NCBI GenBank assembly: GCA_944384265.1
Contig: CALWSR010000001.1
Location: 1 to 64,000 of the forward strand
DNA from: an uncultured Clostridia bacterium
Lineage (GTDB): Bacteria > Bacillota > Clostridia > Lachnospirales > Anaerotignaceae
Reading direction: 5' to 3'
DNA length: 64,000 nt
Shown here: positions 26,538-36,445 of the stretch, in pieces
Position numbering within the stretch: the stretch's first letter is position 1
Layout of the letters: each line of letters begins with the position of its first letter
Notes under the pieces: model-generated
The model's input: only the letters and a program-made list of their open reading frames with translations
Databases searched by the model: none
Told to the model about the DNA's origin: nothing
Program-made: the position numbers and the translations under genes

Positions 26538-26566
26538 GGGGCGATAGGTTTTTAATCGCCCCTTTT
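26538..26566 (+). terminator. Intrinsic terminator between surface-protein genes
   Basis: Perfect 8-bp GC-rich stem GGGGCGAT / ATCGCCCC, then TTTT. It lies 25 nt before the next start codon. Confidence 0.8.
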
Positions 26567-26591
26567 AGATTAGATAAAGGAGAGTCGATTT

Positions 26592-29500
26592 ATGAGACGA
26601 ATACTTTCTTTGATGCTTGCTGGAGTTATGACTCTTTCATTGGGTCAAATTAGTTTTAGTGCTGCATCAGATCAGGTCACTGTCACAACAAAAGGACAGA
26701 GTGGTTATTTTACAATTACTGATACAACATCTGGTACAGATTCTGGTGTGAATATTCCAGCAATGTCTATTAATGATGGTGGTAATGATGTTAGTGTATA
26801 TCCAATTATAAATATTGGTTCTGCTGGAACATATAATAAAACAACTTTACCACAGGGTATGAATTCACGGGAAGTGCAAAGGTTAATTACATATGCACAA
26901 ACAAAAGGATTTTCACAAATAAATGCAGGTGCGTCTTTATCAGGCGATCAAATGCTTACAAGTAATGAAGACCTTGATATTGCAATTACAGCAGCTATTT
27001 GGCAGCAATGGCGATACAACATGGGTGATAAGGAAATGAACCCTAATAAAAATCAAAATAAATATTTGAAGGCAGCGCAGTATATTGTAAAGTCTTTTTC
27101 TGATTTTCAGTTGGCAGATACTACCTTTAATGTGAATAGTTCTAATATTAAAACTGTAGCACATAATGACGATACATATAAATATTTTGGTCCTTTTAAT
27201 TTTACAAGCAATAATTCTTCTCTTGCAAGTGCATCTATTAATACAGATGGAGTTAAAATTGCTAATTCTAATTGGACTATTGTTGATACGAATGCTTTAA
27301 CAGCAGGAACAAACTACTATGTAGCAGTTCCTAATGCAAATCAGGCAGAAGACATTCAAGTAAAATTATCACTGCAGTATGTGGATAAAGAATTGGTTGT
27401 TTATGGAAATTCATTTAATAGTTTTGTAGGTGTTCTAAATACGCCTTTCCTGCAAAGTGAAACATTAACAGTTAACTCTTATTCTTCTGCAAAAATTTAC
27501 TCCGTTGCTGGTACTGTTGTAAATGTTAAATCAGAAGATGGTATCTATGATAGAAATATTACGATTGGTACAAATGGTGTAGGGTATGCTGACAATTTAA
27601 CTGTGGGAACATATACAGCAAAAGAAATTACAGCTCCTCCAGGATTTGTTGTGAACACAACACCACGTACTTTTACAATTACTTCTACAAATCAAATAGT
27701 AGAAGTGAATTTTGATTCCATTACTTACATGGGAACGCTGCAGGTTGTAAACAAATCATCTGAAGGAAATATACTTACAGGAAGTACAGTTAAGATTTAT
27801 CGCCAAGATGGAACATTAGTAGAGGCTTTAAATGTTGGTGAATTAACTTCTATTGAGTTGCCAATCGGTGATTATTACGCAGTACAAACAGAAGCGGTTC
27901 CTTCTTATATATTAAATACAACAAAAACCAATTTTACTATTAAAGCAAATGAGCTGACGAAAATAACAATCGTTAACTATGCAAATGGCAATGGTGGTAA
28001 TGATGGAAATAACAATAACAACAATGGAAATAATAACAATAACAACAATGGAAATAATAACAATAACAATGGTAATAACAATAATGGAAACACTACAATA
28101 AATAATGGCTATGTGCGTATTGTAGTTGTAAATGAATTGAATCAAGTTATTCCTGGCGCTAGCTTTACATTGAAACGTAATAGTTCTTCCTATTCAGAAA
28201 CATTGTATACAGATGCAAATGGTATTATAACATTTAAACCTTTTGTAACTGCAAATGACTTGGTGCTAACTTATAATAGAAATGGGCAAGATTTATATAT
28301 GAGTTTATCTCCTGTTTCTTTATCTTCCAATAGCTATGGTTATTCTACTACTAAAATTGTGTTGAAGAGAAGATCATCTAATGTAATAACTTCTAATAAA
28401 TATCCATCTATAATTACAGATAAGTATATTGATCAGTTTAATACTGGTGTTGGTAATGGTACAGCGCATAATGCATATACTGGTTCTTATAATAACGACA
28501 CAACATGGACTGATGATGACTATACAGTATTTGATTATGATAACAATGGACGTTTACGTGTTATCGTTAGAGATCCAGACGGGGATAAAATGAAAGGAGT
28601 TACAATCTATTTATATAATAGTAAAGATAAGAAAGTTGCTACAGCAACAACTGATAGTGCTGGGGAAGTTAGATTACAAGGTTTAGAGTCAAAGAAAGAG
28701 TACCATATTGAGTTTAAAGAAAGTACACTTGATGATTATTATGCTCCTGATGAGGAAGAATTAACTTTTAAATCTAAATCTGATGATGGTGTTTATAAGT
28801 TAACAGTAGATTTATTGGAAGAAGAAACAGATGATGAGATTGTTAATAATAGTACTGGTATTCCTAACTTTGGAACAACAGCTGATGGAAAGACTAATAT
28901 AACAATCACTACAAAGAATAATGATGGTACAGATATCTATGCAGAATATACTGTATATGATGCGTCTGGTAATGTAGTTATTTCTGGAAAACCTGTAAAC
29001 AATGTTGTAACATTTTCAACCGATGTAGTTGGTAGTTATACTATTAAACAAACAAAAGTAGCAGAAGGATATAAATTAGAAACTGAACCTTATGCTTTCA
29101 CTGTAACAAAAACAGGAAAGAATGTACCATTATCTATCACAAATGATATTAAATTAGCTACTTTAACAGGTCGTGTCTTTGAAGATAAAAATGGTAATAA
29201 TGTTTACGATAAGGGTGAAGAATATAAAGCCGCTAAATTAACAGTATCTAATGGAGAAAAATCCATCACTGTTTATTCTGGTGCAACAGGAGAATTTGTT
29301 GTTACAGAATTACCTAATGGTACTTATACTATTTCTGCAGAAAAGATTAATGGAATTACATTTGTAACACCTAATGTTGGTACTGATGCTACTATAGATT
29401 CTGATGTTGATGCAGATGGAAAAGGTACAGTTGTTATTAAAGATACAGATGTAAAAGATTTCGGCGTTGGTTTTAAGGTGACAGGAACAGCATATGGAAG

Positions 29501-29642
29501 TAGCGGTGGGAACTCTGGTGTTCCAACTGTCCCTAAAACGGGAGATGTTAATACAATACATAATACTTTTTATTTATCTGTAGCAGGACTTTGTGCAGCA
29601 GGTCTATATATTATTAATAGAAAAGGTAAACAAAAAGCCTAA
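26592..29642 (+). CDS. Sortase-anchored surface protein with thioester-domain-like head (1016 aa)
   Basis: An exported, wall-anchored protein. A signal peptide (RRILSLMLAGVMTLSLGQISFSAA) is followed by a head of about 240 residues with the pattern REVQRLITYAQTKG...DLDIAITAAIWQQW. This resembles the thioester domains of Gram-positive adhesins, but it has no Cys, and Ala stands where the bond-forming Gln is expected. CnaB-like domains, a Gly/Asn linker (about residues 465-505), more CnaB-like domains and an SdrD_B-like domain (GRVFEDKNGNNVYDKGEE) follow. The end is VPKTGD, a membrane helix and RKGKQKA, a VPxTG-type sortase signal. It would be the smallest member of a three-protein surface set, perhaps a tip or base subunit. 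Confidence 0.9.
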   Translation: MRRILSLMLAGVMTLSLGQISFSAASDQVTVTTKGQSGYFTITDTTSGTDSGVNIPAMSINDGGNDVSVYPIINIGSAGTYNKTTLPQGMNSREVQRLITYAQTKGFSQINAGASLSGDQMLTSNEDLDIAITAAIWQQWRYNMGDKEMNPNKNQNKYLKAAQYIVKSFSDFQLADTTFNVNSSNIKTVAHNDDTYKYFGPFNFTSNNSSLASASINTDGVKIANSNWTIVDTNALTAGTNYYVAVPNANQAEDIQVKLSLQYVDKELVVYGNSFNSFVGVLNTPFLQSETLTVNSYSSAKIYSVAGTVVNVKSEDGIYDRNITIGTNGVGYADNLTVGTYTAKEITAPPGFVVNTTPRTFTITSTNQIVEVNFDSITYMGTLQVVNKSSEGNILTGSTVKIYRQDGTLVEALNVGELTSIELPIGDYYAVQTEAVPSYILNTTKTNFTIKANELTKITIVNYANGNGGNDGNNNNNNGNNNNNNNGNNNNNNGNNNNGNTTINNGYVRIVVVNELNQVIPGASFTLKRNSSSYSETLYTDANGIITFKPFVTANDLVLTYNRNGQDLYMSLSPVSLSSNSYGYSTTKIVLKRRSSNVITSNKYPSIITDKYIDQFNTGVGNGTAHNAYTGSYNNDTTWTDDDYTVFDYDNNGRLRVIVRDPDGDKMKGVTIYLYNSKDKKVATATTDSAGEVRLQGLESKKEYHIEFKESTLDDYYAPDEEELTFKSKSDDGVYKLTVDLLEEETDDEIVNNSTGIPNFGTTADGKTNITITTKNNDGTDIYAEYTVYDASGNVVISGKPVNNVVTFSTDVVGSYTIKQTKVAEGYKLETEPYAFTVTKTGKNVPLSITNDIKLATLTGRVFEDKNGNNVYDKGEEYKAAKLTVSNGEKSITVYSGATGEFVVTELPNGTYTISAEKINGITFVTPNVGTDATIDSDVDADGKGTVVIKDTDVKDFGVGFKVTGTAYGSSGGNSGVPTVPKTGDVNTIHNTFYLSVAGLCAAGLYIINRKGKQKA
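27984..28110 (+). repeat. Asn/Gly-coding low-complexity repeat
   Basis: Imperfect AAT/AAC/GGA repeats coding an Asn-Gly linker in the third surface protein. Slippage could alter its length. Confidence 0.85.
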
Positions 29643-29652
29643 TATTTTGTTT

Positions 29653-29682
29653 AAGCACAGAAAGAAATTTCTGTGCTTTTTA
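29653..29682 (+). terminator. Intrinsic terminator at the end of the surface locus
   Basis: Perfect 11-bp stem AAGCACAGAAA / TTTCTGTGCTT, GAAA loop, then TTTAAA. It closes the surface-protein genes. Confidence 0.85.
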
Positions 29683-29760
29683 AATAATATTTATTCGTAT
29701 GGAGAATAAGTTTTACTTAAAAAGCACATAAATTTTAATTATTAAAGGAGGATAAAAATT

Positions 29761-31173
29761 ATGAATTTATCTATGTTTGATAGCAGACATAAGTGGTTTG
29801 ATAGAGCTATCTCAATTCTAAATATTAAAAATGAGGAAGCTATTTCTATTTATGACGCACTTATTGAATTCAACAATAGGGGATATAAAGTATCTAAAAT
29901 ACCTTCAACCGCTAAATCTTCTCTTTGTAATGTGATAACTTCTTCATACATGAGTAGCCATAATGGGATTACTATGTCTAATAGAGAAACAATATTACAT
30001 TTAATGCAATATAAAGAAATATTTTTGAATACGTCAGTTGCCTATAAAAACAATAATTATTTTGCAATAAGTGTATCAGCGTCCTATGCTGGCAGTGATT
30101 TGATAAATTATTTAATTTATGATATAGATACTGCTGCTGATCAATTAGCAACACCATTACATGCTGTTTCTATTTTAGAAGATATTGATTTACAAACTGG
30201 TAAAAAATTAAAAGATGATGGTGAATTTCTTACAGTAGAATTTTCTGATGCTATCTATCTAAAACTTGATAAGAAATCTTTACAAATTAAGGCATGTTTT
30301 CAATCTTATCCTTCCTTACGTGAGAATACAGTTATGGGGGATTATATTCAGAAATTCGATTCTTTGATAGCAAAAGCAGAAGATACTGCTGATACATTTC
30401 ATAAAGCATTGGACAGAAATGCTATAAAAAAAGTTAGCAAAAAGGGTGGATTTTATATTGAGGATCCAGAATGTACTTGGTTATCTAACTTACTATCATT
30501 TAATTACCATCAAGTATCAGAACTTATAGATAAGTTGTTATTGTCAAGAAAGAAAGACTCTATAATAGAAGTATGTGGTGAAATTTTTGAGATTATTGAT
30601 GTTGCAATAATAGAAGGAGATTTGATTGTAATAAGGACAACTTTTAGAGAAGACTCCTCACAATTAGTACTTTTATTTGAAAAAGAGGATACTGCTATAA
30701 CTACTATATTGGCTACTTTAATTGATGTTTTTCCTCATGAGGGGGAAACGTCTAATGAATATAGTAAGAACAATATTGTACAAAGTTCTTCTCGTTCTGG
30801 TGTTCAAGTATCATCACACATACAGATTATAGAAAATACTCATCACACTAATGACTATACTGTAAAAGAAGACATTTTATTTAAATATAAATATTACGAA
30901 ATTCGTTTTCCTGACATAATTACAGTAAAAGATGATGTGGTTGCCGATGATACAGAACAGCGAGAATTCGAAACACAAAATAATGAGAATATAGAATATT
31001 CTGTAAATGACAGTGTACAATCAACAACTGAATTAAATAAAATTGAATTGGATAACAGCAGAGGCTCTATACAAAACAATAATTCTCTAAATACTCAAGA
31101 AGAGGACACTAATAATAACAGTGATAATCAATCTAAATTCTCAATTGCTAAATTGCATAATTTTAAGATGTAA
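29761..31173 (+). CDS. Large hypothetical protein with acidic disordered tail
   Basis: A 470-residue protein with AAAGGAGG upstream. Residues 1-330 look folded (mixed alpha/beta). The rest is Asn/Ser/Glu/Asp-rich and probably disordered, ending in FSIAKLHNFKM. No signal peptide, membrane segment or recognised motif. It opens the long co-directional block that carries the polymerase genes. The short C-terminal motif recalls the end of the 70-residue protein at 39679 (TLKNFNLQ), so a shared docking tail is possible. Not recognised. Confidence 0.7.
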   Translation: MNLSMFDSRHKWFDRAISILNIKNEEAISIYDALIEFNNRGYKVSKIPSTAKSSLCNVITSSYMSSHNGITMSNRETILHLMQYKEIFLNTSVAYKNNNYFAISVSASYAGSDLINYLIYDIDTAADQLATPLHAVSILEDIDLQTGKKLKDDGEFLTVEFSDAIYLKLDKKSLQIKACFQSYPSLRENTVMGDYIQKFDSLIAKAEDTADTFHKALDRNAIKKVSKKGGFYIEDPECTWLSNLLSFNYHQVSELIDKLLLSRKKDSIIEVCGEIFEIIDVAIIEGDLIVIRTTFREDSSQLVLLFEKEDTAITTILATLIDVFPHEGETSNEYSKNNIVQSSSRSGVQVSSHIQIIENTHHTNDYTVKEDILFKYKYYEIRFPDIITVKDDVVADDTEQREFETQNNENIEYSVNDSVQSTTELNKIELDNSRGSIQNNNSLNTQEEDTNNNSDNQSKFSIAKLHNFKM

Positions 31174-31336
31174 TACTAAATACTAATAGAGTTTAATTTG
31201 ATAAAAGAATTGCATGTATCGTATAGATTCCTTCAAATTCTTTATTCATTATATACTATATTATTTGTAGTTTTTAACTATAAAAAAATGTAATATATCT
31301 ATACAAATTTATACATAATTAAGGAGGATATGCATT

Positions 31337-32383
31337 ATGGGTAAAGAAGAAAAAGATACTAAAGGTTATGAGGCAACAGTGGTGTTTGATGAAAAAGGGG
31401 ACTATAAAGTAGAACCAACACAACAACCAGCAGCACCTAATGTAACTGAACTTGGACAAACGAGCACTAATGCTGCATCTAAAGCAAAAAAGACATTAGG
31501 AAATGGAAAATTAACTAAGGCACAACCAGTAAATGACACAAAAGAGGAAGTAACTACTAAAGATGTGAAACCTGTATTAAAAGACGTAAAAACAAAGAAA
31601 GAAACAATAAAGGAGGAAGCTTCTGACGAGTCTAAAAAGACTACAGAAGTAACTAAGAATAAAGCAGTTAAAAATGAACCTAAGGAAATAAATGTGGTAA
31701 AGGAAGAGAAAGCTGTAAAAGAGACTAGTGAATCTAAAGAAAAAGAAACACCAAAAATTTCTTTTGAACCTGAAAGTAAACCTACTAGCTTGAATGCATT
31801 GAACCTAAATGCAACTGCTTCACCTAAAAAGGAACCGACTCCTATTACTCCTATGACAGATACCAAGAAAAACGATAAAGTTACAAGTCTTTCTATGGAT
31901 TCTTTACTAAATACAGCTGTCACAAAAACAGAAGAACAGACTGTATCAAAAGAAACTGAATCCAGTGCTTCTGTTGAGAAAGAGACTACACTAACACCTA
32001 TAAATGTGACACAAGATAACTTTAAATTAAGTCCTTTATCTGAATTGTGTGCTGGTTTTAATTATGATATAAATACTTTTATTCGCTCTGTGATGAATAA
32101 TATTTCAACTCTATTGATGGGACCTCAAGATAGATTTGCTTGCACTGATTGTAAGTGCTTGATAATTCATGGTGTTAGTTCTCTTGACGAGGATAATAGT
32201 TCTATTGTTTTACATATTGAAACACAAAATAATTCTCACGCAATTATAAAGGTTTCAGATTATAATTATAGCGATTGTTCTGGTGAATTAACTGCTGGGA
32301 AGTTAGTAAAAGCGAATGTAAGTGGTAAAACAGTATCTTTGTGCTCAATGGCATTTGCACCTAAAATTCGTTTTATAAAATAA
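31337..32383 (+). CDS. Lys/Glu/Thr-rich hypothetical protein
   Basis: A 348-residue protein with AAGGAGG upstream. Residues 1-235 are low-complexity (Lys, Glu, Thr, Ser, Pro) and likely disordered. Residues 236-348 form a small folded domain containing four close cysteines, C-T-D-C-K-C and a later Cys (CKCLIIHGVSS, DYNYSDCSGEL), perhaps a metal site. No export signal, so it is not itself a surface protein. Not recognised. Confidence 0.65.
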   Translation: MGKEEKDTKGYEATVVFDEKGDYKVEPTQQPAAPNVTELGQTSTNAASKAKKTLGNGKLTKAQPVNDTKEEVTTKDVKPVLKDVKTKKETIKEEASDESKKTTEVTKNKAVKNEPKEINVVKEEKAVKETSESKEKETPKISFEPESKPTSLNALNLNATASPKKEPTPITPMTDTKKNDKVTSLSMDSLLNTAVTKTEEQTVSKETESSASVEKETTLTPINVTQDNFKLSPLSELCAGFNYDINTFIRSVMNNISTLLMGPQDRFACTDCKCLIIHGVSSLDEDNSSIVLHIETQNNSHAIIKVSDYNYSDCSGELTAGKLVKANVSGKTVSLCSMAFAPKIRFIK

Positions 32384-32404
32384 TTTATAGGAGGTATTTA
32401 AGCT

Positions 32405-33064
32405 ATGGATATAGATAGAACAGTGTATAAAGGTTTTTTAAACGACGCAATTGCTTCCAATACAAGTATTAGTAGAAATAATATTTTATCCAAGCTAGCG
32501 TCCTATTTTGAAGATATTTGTCAAGGAAGTATTATTATAAACAATAAAGGAGAAGAGGGAGTCGTTTGCGACTCCCTTTTAATTTTGGAGAGTTTTTTTG
32601 CTAAAGGATTATCTTTTAGAATTATTACTTTTGCAAGTAACGCTACTTTTGATGTTAATTATATAAAAAATATAGCTTTTGCATGTTTATACTCTGGAAA
32701 GAAAATTCCACATTGTATACTGGTTATTGGACATGGTTTTAAAATAAGTAGATTTTTTACAGTGGATACTAAATTATATACTAAGCAAATAAAAAGTAAA
32801 AATACAGTAATTATAAAACCGAATTTCTTATCGTATGTAATCAAAAATAAATATTCTAAATGGGGTGGTGCAGATACTGTAGAAAAAATTTATAGAATTG
32901 AAGAAGCTTATTTATTTGTTAGAGGGAATAAGGCAGTTCTTATTTGTCACCAGAAAAAAATAAAAGATGTAATTCAATCTATAGATTTTAAACGACATTT
33001 TGATTATATCTATAAATGTTTAGTGATAGGTACACCTACAGGAGTTGAAGCATGTTATGAGTAA
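32405..33064 (+). CDS. Hypothetical protein containing an internal terminator-like hairpin
   Basis: A 219-residue protein with AGGAGG upstream. No known motif; alternating hydrophobic strands (IPHCILVIGHGFKI, AYLFVRGNKAVLICH) suggest an alpha/beta fold. Its DNA holds a terminator-like hairpin at codons 50-60. The last 8 nt overlap the PBP gene (ATGAGTAA), so the two should be translated together. Not recognised. Confidence 0.65.
   Translation: MDIDRTVYKGFLNDAIASNTSISRNNILSKLASYFEDICQGSIIINNKGEEGVVCDSLLILESFFAKGLSFRIITFASNATFDVNYIKNIAFACLYSGKKIPHCILVIGHGFKISRFFTVDTKLYTKQIKSKNTVIIKPNFLSYVIKNKYSKWGGADTVEKIYRIEEAYLFVRGNKAVLICHQKKIKDVIQSIDFKRHFDYIYKCLVIGTPTGVEACYE
32553..32586 (+). terminator. 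Intragenic terminator-like hairpin
   Basis: GGGAGTCG / CGACTCCC extended to 12 bp with one G-U pair, TTTG loop, then TTTTAATTTT. It lies inside an open gene, well before its stop codon. Confidence 0.6.
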
Positions 33065-35486
33065 AACAAAAATAATAAAAAAGAAGAGTATTTGGAAAAA
33101 GATATTAGAATTTATATCTTTTTCTTTTTTAATTGCTCTGATTTTATCAATAATTTTAGCAATAGTTTTGTGGGTTAATTATGGTGATATGATAATAGAA
33201 AAACATGATTCTGCTTTACAAAAAGTAAAAGAAATTTCAGCTTCTGAATTTGATGGTGCTCAAACATCTTTAATATATGACTCTAGTGGTAATCTTCTCT
33301 CTAAAATAAAAGGTGATAAAGAGACTTATTATCTACGTTATGCCGATATACCGCCCACTGTTAGAAATGCTTTTATTGCTATTGAAGACCATAGATTTTT
33401 AGAACATTCTGGTGTTGATTATATAGCAATTATGCGTGCAGCATTAAAGATAATAGAATCAGATGGTGAGTTGGTACAAGGTGGTTCTACTATAACACAG
33501 CAATTAGCTAGGAATGTTTTTCTAAATTATAATAAAACTATTGAAAGAAAAATAGAGGAGATATTTATAGCGTTTGAATTAGAGAAACAATTTCCAAAGG
33601 AAGATATACTTGAGTTCTATATAAATAATATAAATTATGGAAATAATTGTTATGGTATTGAGGCTGCTGCACGCAAATACTTTGGTAAATCTGTGAAAGA
33701 GTTATCTAAATCACAAATGATTTATCTGTGTGCTATACCACAAAATCCTTCTGGTAATGACCCGTTAAAGTACCCAAATAACACTTTGAGACGAAGAGAT
33801 AATATTATTAGAGCTATGGTCGAATATGGTTATCTTGAACATTCGGAAGCAACAATTTTAATGAAGGAGGTTGTTACTCCAATCAAAGCGGAAAGTACGA
33901 CTAATAACTATTTAGAAACATATGCAAAACATGCAGCAATAGAGGTTCTAATGTCAGAAGTCTTAAAGTTTGAATTTCGTTATGATCTTGATGATGAAGA
34001 ACGTAAACAATATGATAAAAAATATGAAGAATATTATAAACAAGCAGAAAACCTATTGAAAACGAATGGATATTCTATATATACATCTCTGTCATTGGAA
34101 ACACAAGGAATTGTACAAGCTAAAGTTGATGAATTACTTTTAGATTATACATTACTGAAATCTGATGGTGAGTATTCATTACAAGCAGCTATAACTGTAA
34201 TTGATAATGAAAGTGGATTGGTAGAAGCAATTGTTGGTGGAAGAACCCCTATTAATCATATTTATACTCTAAACAGAGCATATCAATCTTATCGTCAGCC
34301 TGGCTCTACTATAAAACCATTGATTGCATATACTCCTTATTTTTCTCAGATTGGAAATACACCTAATAAAATGGTAGTTGATAAAGTAGAACAAGAAACA
34401 GAAAATCAAAAAATTCCAAAGGGAACAGGAAAAAGAACAAGTATTTTGAATGCAATTAGATGGTCATATAACGGAGTGCCTTGGAACATAGTAAGAGAGA
34501 TGACGCCAGAACAAGCATTGTCTTATCTTAAGCTACTTAATTTCCATAATATTGTGGATGATGATAATGGAGAGGCAATTGCTTTGGGTGGATTTACTTA
34601 TGGTATGAACACACTGGAGATGGCAGGAGCTTATTCAACATTAGCTAGAAATGGTATCTTTATAGCGCCTACTTGTATAACCAAAATTATTTCTTCTACA
34701 GGTGAAGAGGTTTATAATCATAAAAATGTGGAAACAAGAAAAGTTTATGATGAAAGAGCCACCATTTTAATGACAGAATGTCTAATGGACGTGGTACAAA
34801 ATGGAACAGGTAAAGCTGCAAATTTTAGTGGAGTACAAATAGCTGGAAAAACAGGTACTACAAATGATGAAAAGGATAGCTGGTTTGCTGGATATACACC
34901 ATATAAAACTGCTGTAATTTGGGCAGGGCATGATACACCAAAGGAAGATGCATCTGTATCTCAGAAAAATATTACTGCCTCTTTATTTAGAGAAATAATG
35001 GCACCTATACATAAAAAGTATATTGATGATGCTGATAATATAAAAACATTTAATACGAAAGAGGAATTAGAGCAAGAAAAAGAAGAAGTGTTACAAACAG
35101 TAGAACAAGAATTTATTTCCTTTGTTACTCCTAAAATATCTACACTGGCAACTAAGGCAATAGAGACAGAAGAAGATGCCAAAGAGTTTAATAACTTATA
35201 TTCAGAAATTTTGCAACTAATGGAAGAACATAGAGAAAATATAAGTTTTGAACAATATAAAAGTGTTTATGATCAAGTAGAGGAGATTAAAAGAGAAGCA
35301 TGGAATGATTTAACAAAATACTATGTAATACCACCTACTGCTCCATCTTTATATGAAAATAATAATGCAAGTAATACGAATGAAATAACTGATAATAATT
35401 CTGAACAGACTATACCATCTACTCAAGAAGATGCATTATATGAAACTAATGAAGAGGAATTATCTACTGTATCTACATGGGAATAA
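33057..35486 (+). CDS. Class A penicillin-binding protein (bifunctional peptidoglycan synthase)
   Basis: An 809-residue membrane enzyme. A basic start and one membrane helix (residues about 17-40) anchor it. The glycosyltransferase 51 domain has EDHRFLEHSG (Glu110), GGSTITQQLARN and the later KxEEIFIAFELE block. The transpeptidase domain has S417-T-I-K420, S470-Y-N472 and K598-T-G. All catalytic motifs are present, so it should polymerise lipid II and cross-link peptides. A 170-residue acidic extension follows the transpeptidase. The ATG at 33057 overlaps the upstream gene; a TTG at 33045 is an alternative. It lies 19 nt before the sortase gene, which suggests that new wall and new anchored proteins are made together. 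Confidence 0.95.
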   Translation: MSKTKIIKKKSIWKKILEFISFSFLIALILSIILAIVLWVNYGDMIIEKHDSALQKVKEISASEFDGAQTSLIYDSSGNLLSKIKGDKETYYLRYADIPPTVRNAFIAIEDHRFLEHSGVDYIAIMRAALKIIESDGELVQGGSTITQQLARNVFLNYNKTIERKIEEIFIAFELEKQFPKEDILEFYINNINYGNNCYGIEAAARKYFGKSVKELSKSQMIYLCAIPQNPSGNDPLKYPNNTLRRRDNIIRAMVEYGYLEHSEATILMKEVVTPIKAESTTNNYLETYAKHAAIEVLMSEVLKFEFRYDLDDEERKQYDKKYEEYYKQAENLLKTNGYSIYTSLSLETQGIVQAKVDELLLDYTLLKSDGEYSLQAAITVIDNESGLVEAIVGGRTPINHIYTLNRAYQSYRQPGSTIKPLIAYTPYFSQIGNTPNKMVVDKVEQETENQKIPKGTGKRTSILNAIRWSYNGVPWNIVREMTPEQALSYLKLLNFHNIVDDDNGEAIALGGFTYGMNTLEMAGAYSTLARNGIFIAPTCITKIISSTGEEVYNHKNVETRKVYDERATILMTECLMDVVQNGTGKAANFSGVQIAGKTGTTNDEKDSWFAGYTPYKTAVIWAGHDTPKEDASVSQKNITASLFREIMAPIHKKYIDDADNIKTFNTKEELEQEKEEVLQTVEQEFISFVTPKISTLATKAIETEEDAKEFNNLYSEILQLMEEHRENISFEQYKSVYDQVEEIKREAWNDLTKYYVIPPTAPSLYENNNASNTNEITDNNSEQTIPSTQEDALYETNEEELSTVSTWE

Positions 35487-35504
35487 TTAGGAGGTGTTAT
35501 AATT

Positions 35505-36425
35505 ATGAATTCAAAATTTTTATCTGCAGTAGTTATCGGAAGTTTAGCTGTTGCAGTATATATAGGCGATACTACCTATAATGGAACTTCATTACAGACA
35601 ATATTAACGCAAGAACGTGCAGAAAATAGTTCTGAAGAGGATAATAAAACTCCCATAGAAACACCAGAAGATTTTGATGTCAATAAAGCGTTAATTCAAT
35701 TAAACAGTTATTCTGCAGTTAACGAAGGAGAACTTTCCTATGAACAACAACAAGAACTACAAACATTGATAGAAGAAACTAATTCGGAAGATGAAAATTC
35801 ATTTTCAGAGCAGGCAACTAATAATGCAGAAGAAGCAGACTCTAATACAGCGGCGACCAATCCATTGGTCGCTGGATTTCAGAAATATAAGAAAATAAAT
35901 ACAGATACTGTTGGATGGATAAAAATACCTGGAACTAATGTTGATTATCCTATTATGTATAGTAAAGATAACAATTATTATTTAACAAAGACACCCTATA
36001 AAGAGTATAGTCAGGCAGGTTCTATATTTATGGATCAACAAGCAGGTGGTCAATGGGGAATCATGAATTTAATACATGGACATAATATGAATAATGATAC
36101 CATGTTTGGTAATATTGCCGATATGATGTATGAGGATTATTTTAATGCACATAAATTAATACAAGTCTATGATGGAAAAACTTTAAAAGAGTATACAGCT
36201 TTTGCTGCATTTTCTTTAGATGATAGAAAAGAGGGAATTCCTATATACTATTCCACAATGGAAGAATATAAAGCAAAGATAAAAGATTACCAATCTCGTT
36301 CACGTGTTAAAGGAACTGTTCCAGATAGTGCTAATGATTTTATTATACTAAATACTTGTTGGTATGGCGATTCAGGAAATGAAAAAAATTCTCACGCTAT
36401 TATCGTAGCTTATCGTAGTAAATAG
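35505..36425 (+). CDS. Class B sortase
   Basis: A 306-residue transpeptidase with AGGAGG upstream. Residues 1-20 form an N-terminal signal anchor; an acidic, probably disordered spacer to about residue 125 follows, then the sortase domain. It shows the class B pattern: VGWIKIPGTNVDYPIM, IHGHNM with His193, the TMFGNI helix and LNTCWY with Cys285. The Arg expected shortly before the last strand (G-R-x-V-V in known members) appears to be His297, with Arg304 nearby, which needs checking. Substrates are likely the three surface proteins at 6.7-29.6 kb with PPKTG, LPPTG and VPKTG signals. Some class B sortases build pili, so polymerisation is possible. Confidence 0.92.
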   Translation: MNSKFLSAVVIGSLAVAVYIGDTTYNGTSLQTILTQERAENSSEEDNKTPIETPEDFDVNKALIQLNSYSAVNEGELSYEQQQELQTLIEETNSEDENSFSEQATNNAEEADSNTAATNPLVAGFQKYKKINTDTVGWIKIPGTNVDYPIMYSKDNNYYLTKTPYKEYSQAGSIFMDQQAGGQWGIMNLIHGHNMNNDTMFGNIADMMYEDYFNAHKLIQVYDGKTLKEYTAFAAFSLDDRKEGIPIYYSTMEEYKAKIKDYQSRSRVKGTVPDSANDFIILNTCWYGDSGNEKNSHAIIVAYRSK

Positions 36426-36445
36426 GTATAGAAAGGGTAATAGTT

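Noticed and set aside
31402..31923. 173-codon minus-strand frame rich in Ser and Phe
   Set aside because: It mirrors the Lys/Glu/Thr-rich low-complexity region of the plus-strand gene and has no start site.
35853..35872. Palindrome GCGACCAAT / ATTGGTCGC inside the sortase gene
   Set aside because: A 9-bp hairpin with no T-run, in the linker-coding part; it could be chance and gives no clear function.
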